This document shows positions 5,568 through 6,002 of a stretch of DNA of 6,002 bases, in pieces (the first letter of the stretch is position 1; every line of letters begins with the position of its first letter). The position numbers and the translations under genes are program-made. Origin of the DNA: an uncultured Eubacteriales bacterium (GTDB lineage: Bacteria > Bacillota > Clostridia > Christensenellales > Borkfalkiaceae); the NCBI GenBank assembly GCA_900554485.1, contig USHO01000072.1, positions 1 through 6,002 on the forward strand. Direction: 5' to 3'. Below the pieces are notes generated by a model. The model made no database searches. It worked only from the letters and a program-made list of their open reading frames with translations, and was not told where the DNA came from.

Positions 5568-6002
5568 TTATTCTGTTATGCCTTTTTCGCGGCGAATTTC
5601 TTTCACTTTCTTTTCAAAGCCGTGATCGGTCGGAGTATAAAACTTTTCCCCGACAAGCGAGTCCGGCAGATATTGCTGTTCGACGTACCCGCCGTAATCG
5701 TGCGGGTATTTATATTGCGCGCTCTTTCTCTTCGCCTGATCGTCGGCGAAAACAGAATTGCGAAGGTGCGGCGGCACGGTGTCGTCTTTGACGCTTTCGG
5801 CTGCCTTTTTCGCCGCATTCATGGCGATGATCGTCGTATTCGATTTAGGGGCCTCGCAGACGTAAATTATAGCCTCGGACAACGGAATAAGCCCCTCGGG
5901 ATACCCTATGTTCTGAAAAGCCGTCAACGCGCTGGTTGCCACGACGAGCGCGTTCGGGTCTGCCATTCCGACGTCTTCGGCGGAATGCACGACAAGCCGC
6001 CT
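5568..6002 (-). CDS. rarA: RarA/MgsA replication-associated recombination protein, C-terminal part
   Basis: The last 144 residues of a RarA (MgsA/WRNIP1-like) AAA+ ATPase are present; the 5' part lies beyond the right edge. RarA acts at stalled replication forks and interacts with single-strand binding protein. The visible part opens with RRLVVHSAEDVGMADPNAL, a conserved stretch just after the ATPase core. It continues through the tetramerisation/C-terminal domain: GYPEGLIPLSEAIIYVCEAPKSN, AMNAA, VPPHLRN, YKYPHDYGGYVEQQYLPDSL and FYTPTDHGFEKKVKEIR. The nucleotide-binding motifs cannot be checked because they lie outside the window. The frame is intact to the TAA at 5570-5568. A GTG at 5990 is an internal valine codon, not a start, because homology continues upstream of it. 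It is followed 21 nt later by the PHP phosphatase gene on the same strand. Confidence 0.93.
   Translation of the reverse strand, partial: RRLVVHSAEDVGMADPNALVVATSALTAFQNIGYPEGLIPLSEAIIYVCEAPKSNTTIIAMNAAKKAAESVKDDTVPPHLRNSVFADDQAKRKSAQYKYPHDYGGYVEQQYLPDSLVGEKFYTPTDHGFEKKVKEIRREKGITE

Noticed and set aside
5988..5990. GTG as a start for the right-hand gene
   Set aside because: RarA homology continues upstream of this codon to the window edge, so it is an internal valine.
1..6002. CRISPR arrays, insertion sequences, riboswitches or tandem repeats
   Set aside because: Reading both strands I saw no regularly spaced repeats, transposase frames, terminal inverted repeats around genes, or long structured leaders; gaps between genes are short.

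Overview
The window looks like chromosomal core sequence from a member of the Bacillota, most likely an uncultured Clostridia-type bacterium. The basis is the low-GC Gram-positive style of gene content (a nadD-yqeK-rsfS block in the same order as in Bacillus, a CpsB/YwqE-type PHP phosphatase, and RarA), strong GGAGG-type ribosome binding sites, and sigma-A-like promoters. I see no insertion sequence, CRISPR array, rRNA or phage gene.

Layout. Positions 1-158 hold nothing I can name. A tRNA-Ser(GGA) gene with its own promoter and terminator lies on the minus strand at 202-290. Divergent from it, an mscL-lgt operon runs on the plus strand (470-1919) from a clear promoter. It ends at a perfect 32-bp palindrome (1942-1973) that can serve as a terminator in both directions. 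Converging on that palindrome from the minus strand are a flavin reductase-family gene (1988-2548, TTG start) and, upstream of it, one long reading frame (2593-4080). That frame joins NadD, the HD-domain Ap4A hydrolase YqeK and the ribosomal silencing factor RsfS in a single 495-residue protein. A divergent plus-strand gene (4151-4891) encodes an unrecognised membrane protein. Its 3' end overlaps by 26 bp the end of a minus-strand cpsB/ywqE-like PHP phosphatase gene (4866-5546). Upstream of that, 21 nt away, is the 3' part of rarA (5568-6002), which runs off the window.

How the genes fit together. MscL and Lgt are both cytoplasmic-membrane proteins, one a safety valve for osmotic downshock and the other an enzyme of lipoprotein maturation. 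The central reading frame couples NAD synthesis, Ap4A removal and ribosome silencing, which in Bacillus are three adjacent genes. The most notable feature is that the RsfS part keeps a good ribosome binding site and ATG inside the fusion. The cell could therefore make both the three-domain protein and free RsfS.
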